Source: Coleofasciculaceae cyanobacterium (GTDB lineage: Bacteria; Cyanobacteriota; Cyanobacteriia; Cyanobacteriales; Xenococcaceae). Taken from it: a stretch of DNA of 64,000 bases. Position 1 is the stretch's first letter, and every line of letters begins with the position of its first letter. The notes under the pieces are model-generated. The model was not told the DNA's origin, did no database searches, and was given only the letters and a program-made list of their open reading frames with translations. The stretch lies in the NCBI GenBank assembly GCA_036703275.1, contig DATNPK010000070.1:1-64000 (forward strand), in the 5' to 3' direction. Shown here piece by piece: positions 63,981-64,000 of the stretch. The position numbers were made by a program, and so were the translations under genes.

Positions 63981-64000
63981 AGGAGGAACTAACCATGACA
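63981..64000 (+). CDS. 5' end of a further gene, truncated by the window
   Basis: A strong AGGAGG ribosome site (63981-63986) precedes an ATG at 63995-63997, followed by ACA. Only two codons (Met-Thr) are inside the window. It reads away from fur, so promoters for both must lie in the 170 bp between them. The product cannot be told. Confidence 0.7.

Overview
The window is chromosomal DNA from a phycobilisome-containing cyanobacterium. The evidence is psbA, psbO, cpcBA-cpcEF, pebAB, a SigF-type sigma factor, an FtsH protease of the thylakoid type, and many copies of the HIP1 octamer GCGATCGC in genes and spacers. The pair pebA/pebB means the cell can make phycoerythrobilin as well as phycocyanobilin. 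The modest GC content, many dispersed palindromes and IS200/IS605 remnants would fit a large-genome coccoid or baeocyte-forming lineage, but that placement is only a guess.

Layout. 1-3.8 kb: the 5' end of psbA, leuC and ftsH, all on the minus strand. 3.8-8.0 kb: an AT-rich, gene-poor stretch with an orphan protein, then yraN, an ATP-grasp ligase and a flavin-binding protein. 8.4-16.4 kb: a metal and redox block with a Cys-rich copper-storage protein, a 1167-aa AAA/WD40 protein, a type II peroxiredoxin, a ZIP transporter, Dps and glutathione reductase. 16.8-19.7 kb: COP23 with two trypsin-like proteases, one carrying TPRs. 19.9-26.6 kb: an FMN reductase, a GT4 glycosyltransferase, an SLC45-like transporter, and an overlapping 1040-aa transporter-HEAT-cNMP fusion. 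26.7-28.5 kb: a complete IS608-like element (tnpA, tnpB). 28.5-33.1 kb: GNAT, FtsI, an FtsL-like protein and a flavin monooxygenase.

33.1-38.4 kb is a pigment block: cpcB-cpcA-cpcE-cpcF and, upstream on the same strand, pebA-pebB. The usual rod-linker genes are absent between cpcA and cpcE. 38.4-41.4 kb is a degraded accessory zone with a Uma2 stub, a DUF29 gene, a methyltransferase-like gene, an IS200 transposase remnant, and a PIN-toxin gene whose 3' end is split by a dispersed repeat. 41.4-58 kb is housekeeping: pcrA, a fibrillin, sigF, psbO, a phosphohexomutase, rdgB, an ABC exporter, hisG, fabG, trx and aroB. 57.5-64 kb holds an iron-uptake-type porin, a VanZ-LamG fusion, a DUF1348 protein, cyanase, a broken tnpB, and a FurA-like regulator with an altered C-terminus. 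A new gene begins in the last six bases.

The most unusual signals lie outside ordinary genes. (1) A family of mosaic palindromic repeats with the core TCCTTTAGG; two inverted copies 43 kb apart keep their flanks while the hairpin between them changes with compensation. (2) An 18-bp element shared by the promoters of the peroxiredoxin and the FMN reductase. (3) Full IS608-type guide/cleavage pairs at both ends of the transposon. (4) A PIN-domain gene interrupted in phase by a dispersed repeat. No tRNA, rRNA or CRISPR array was seen.
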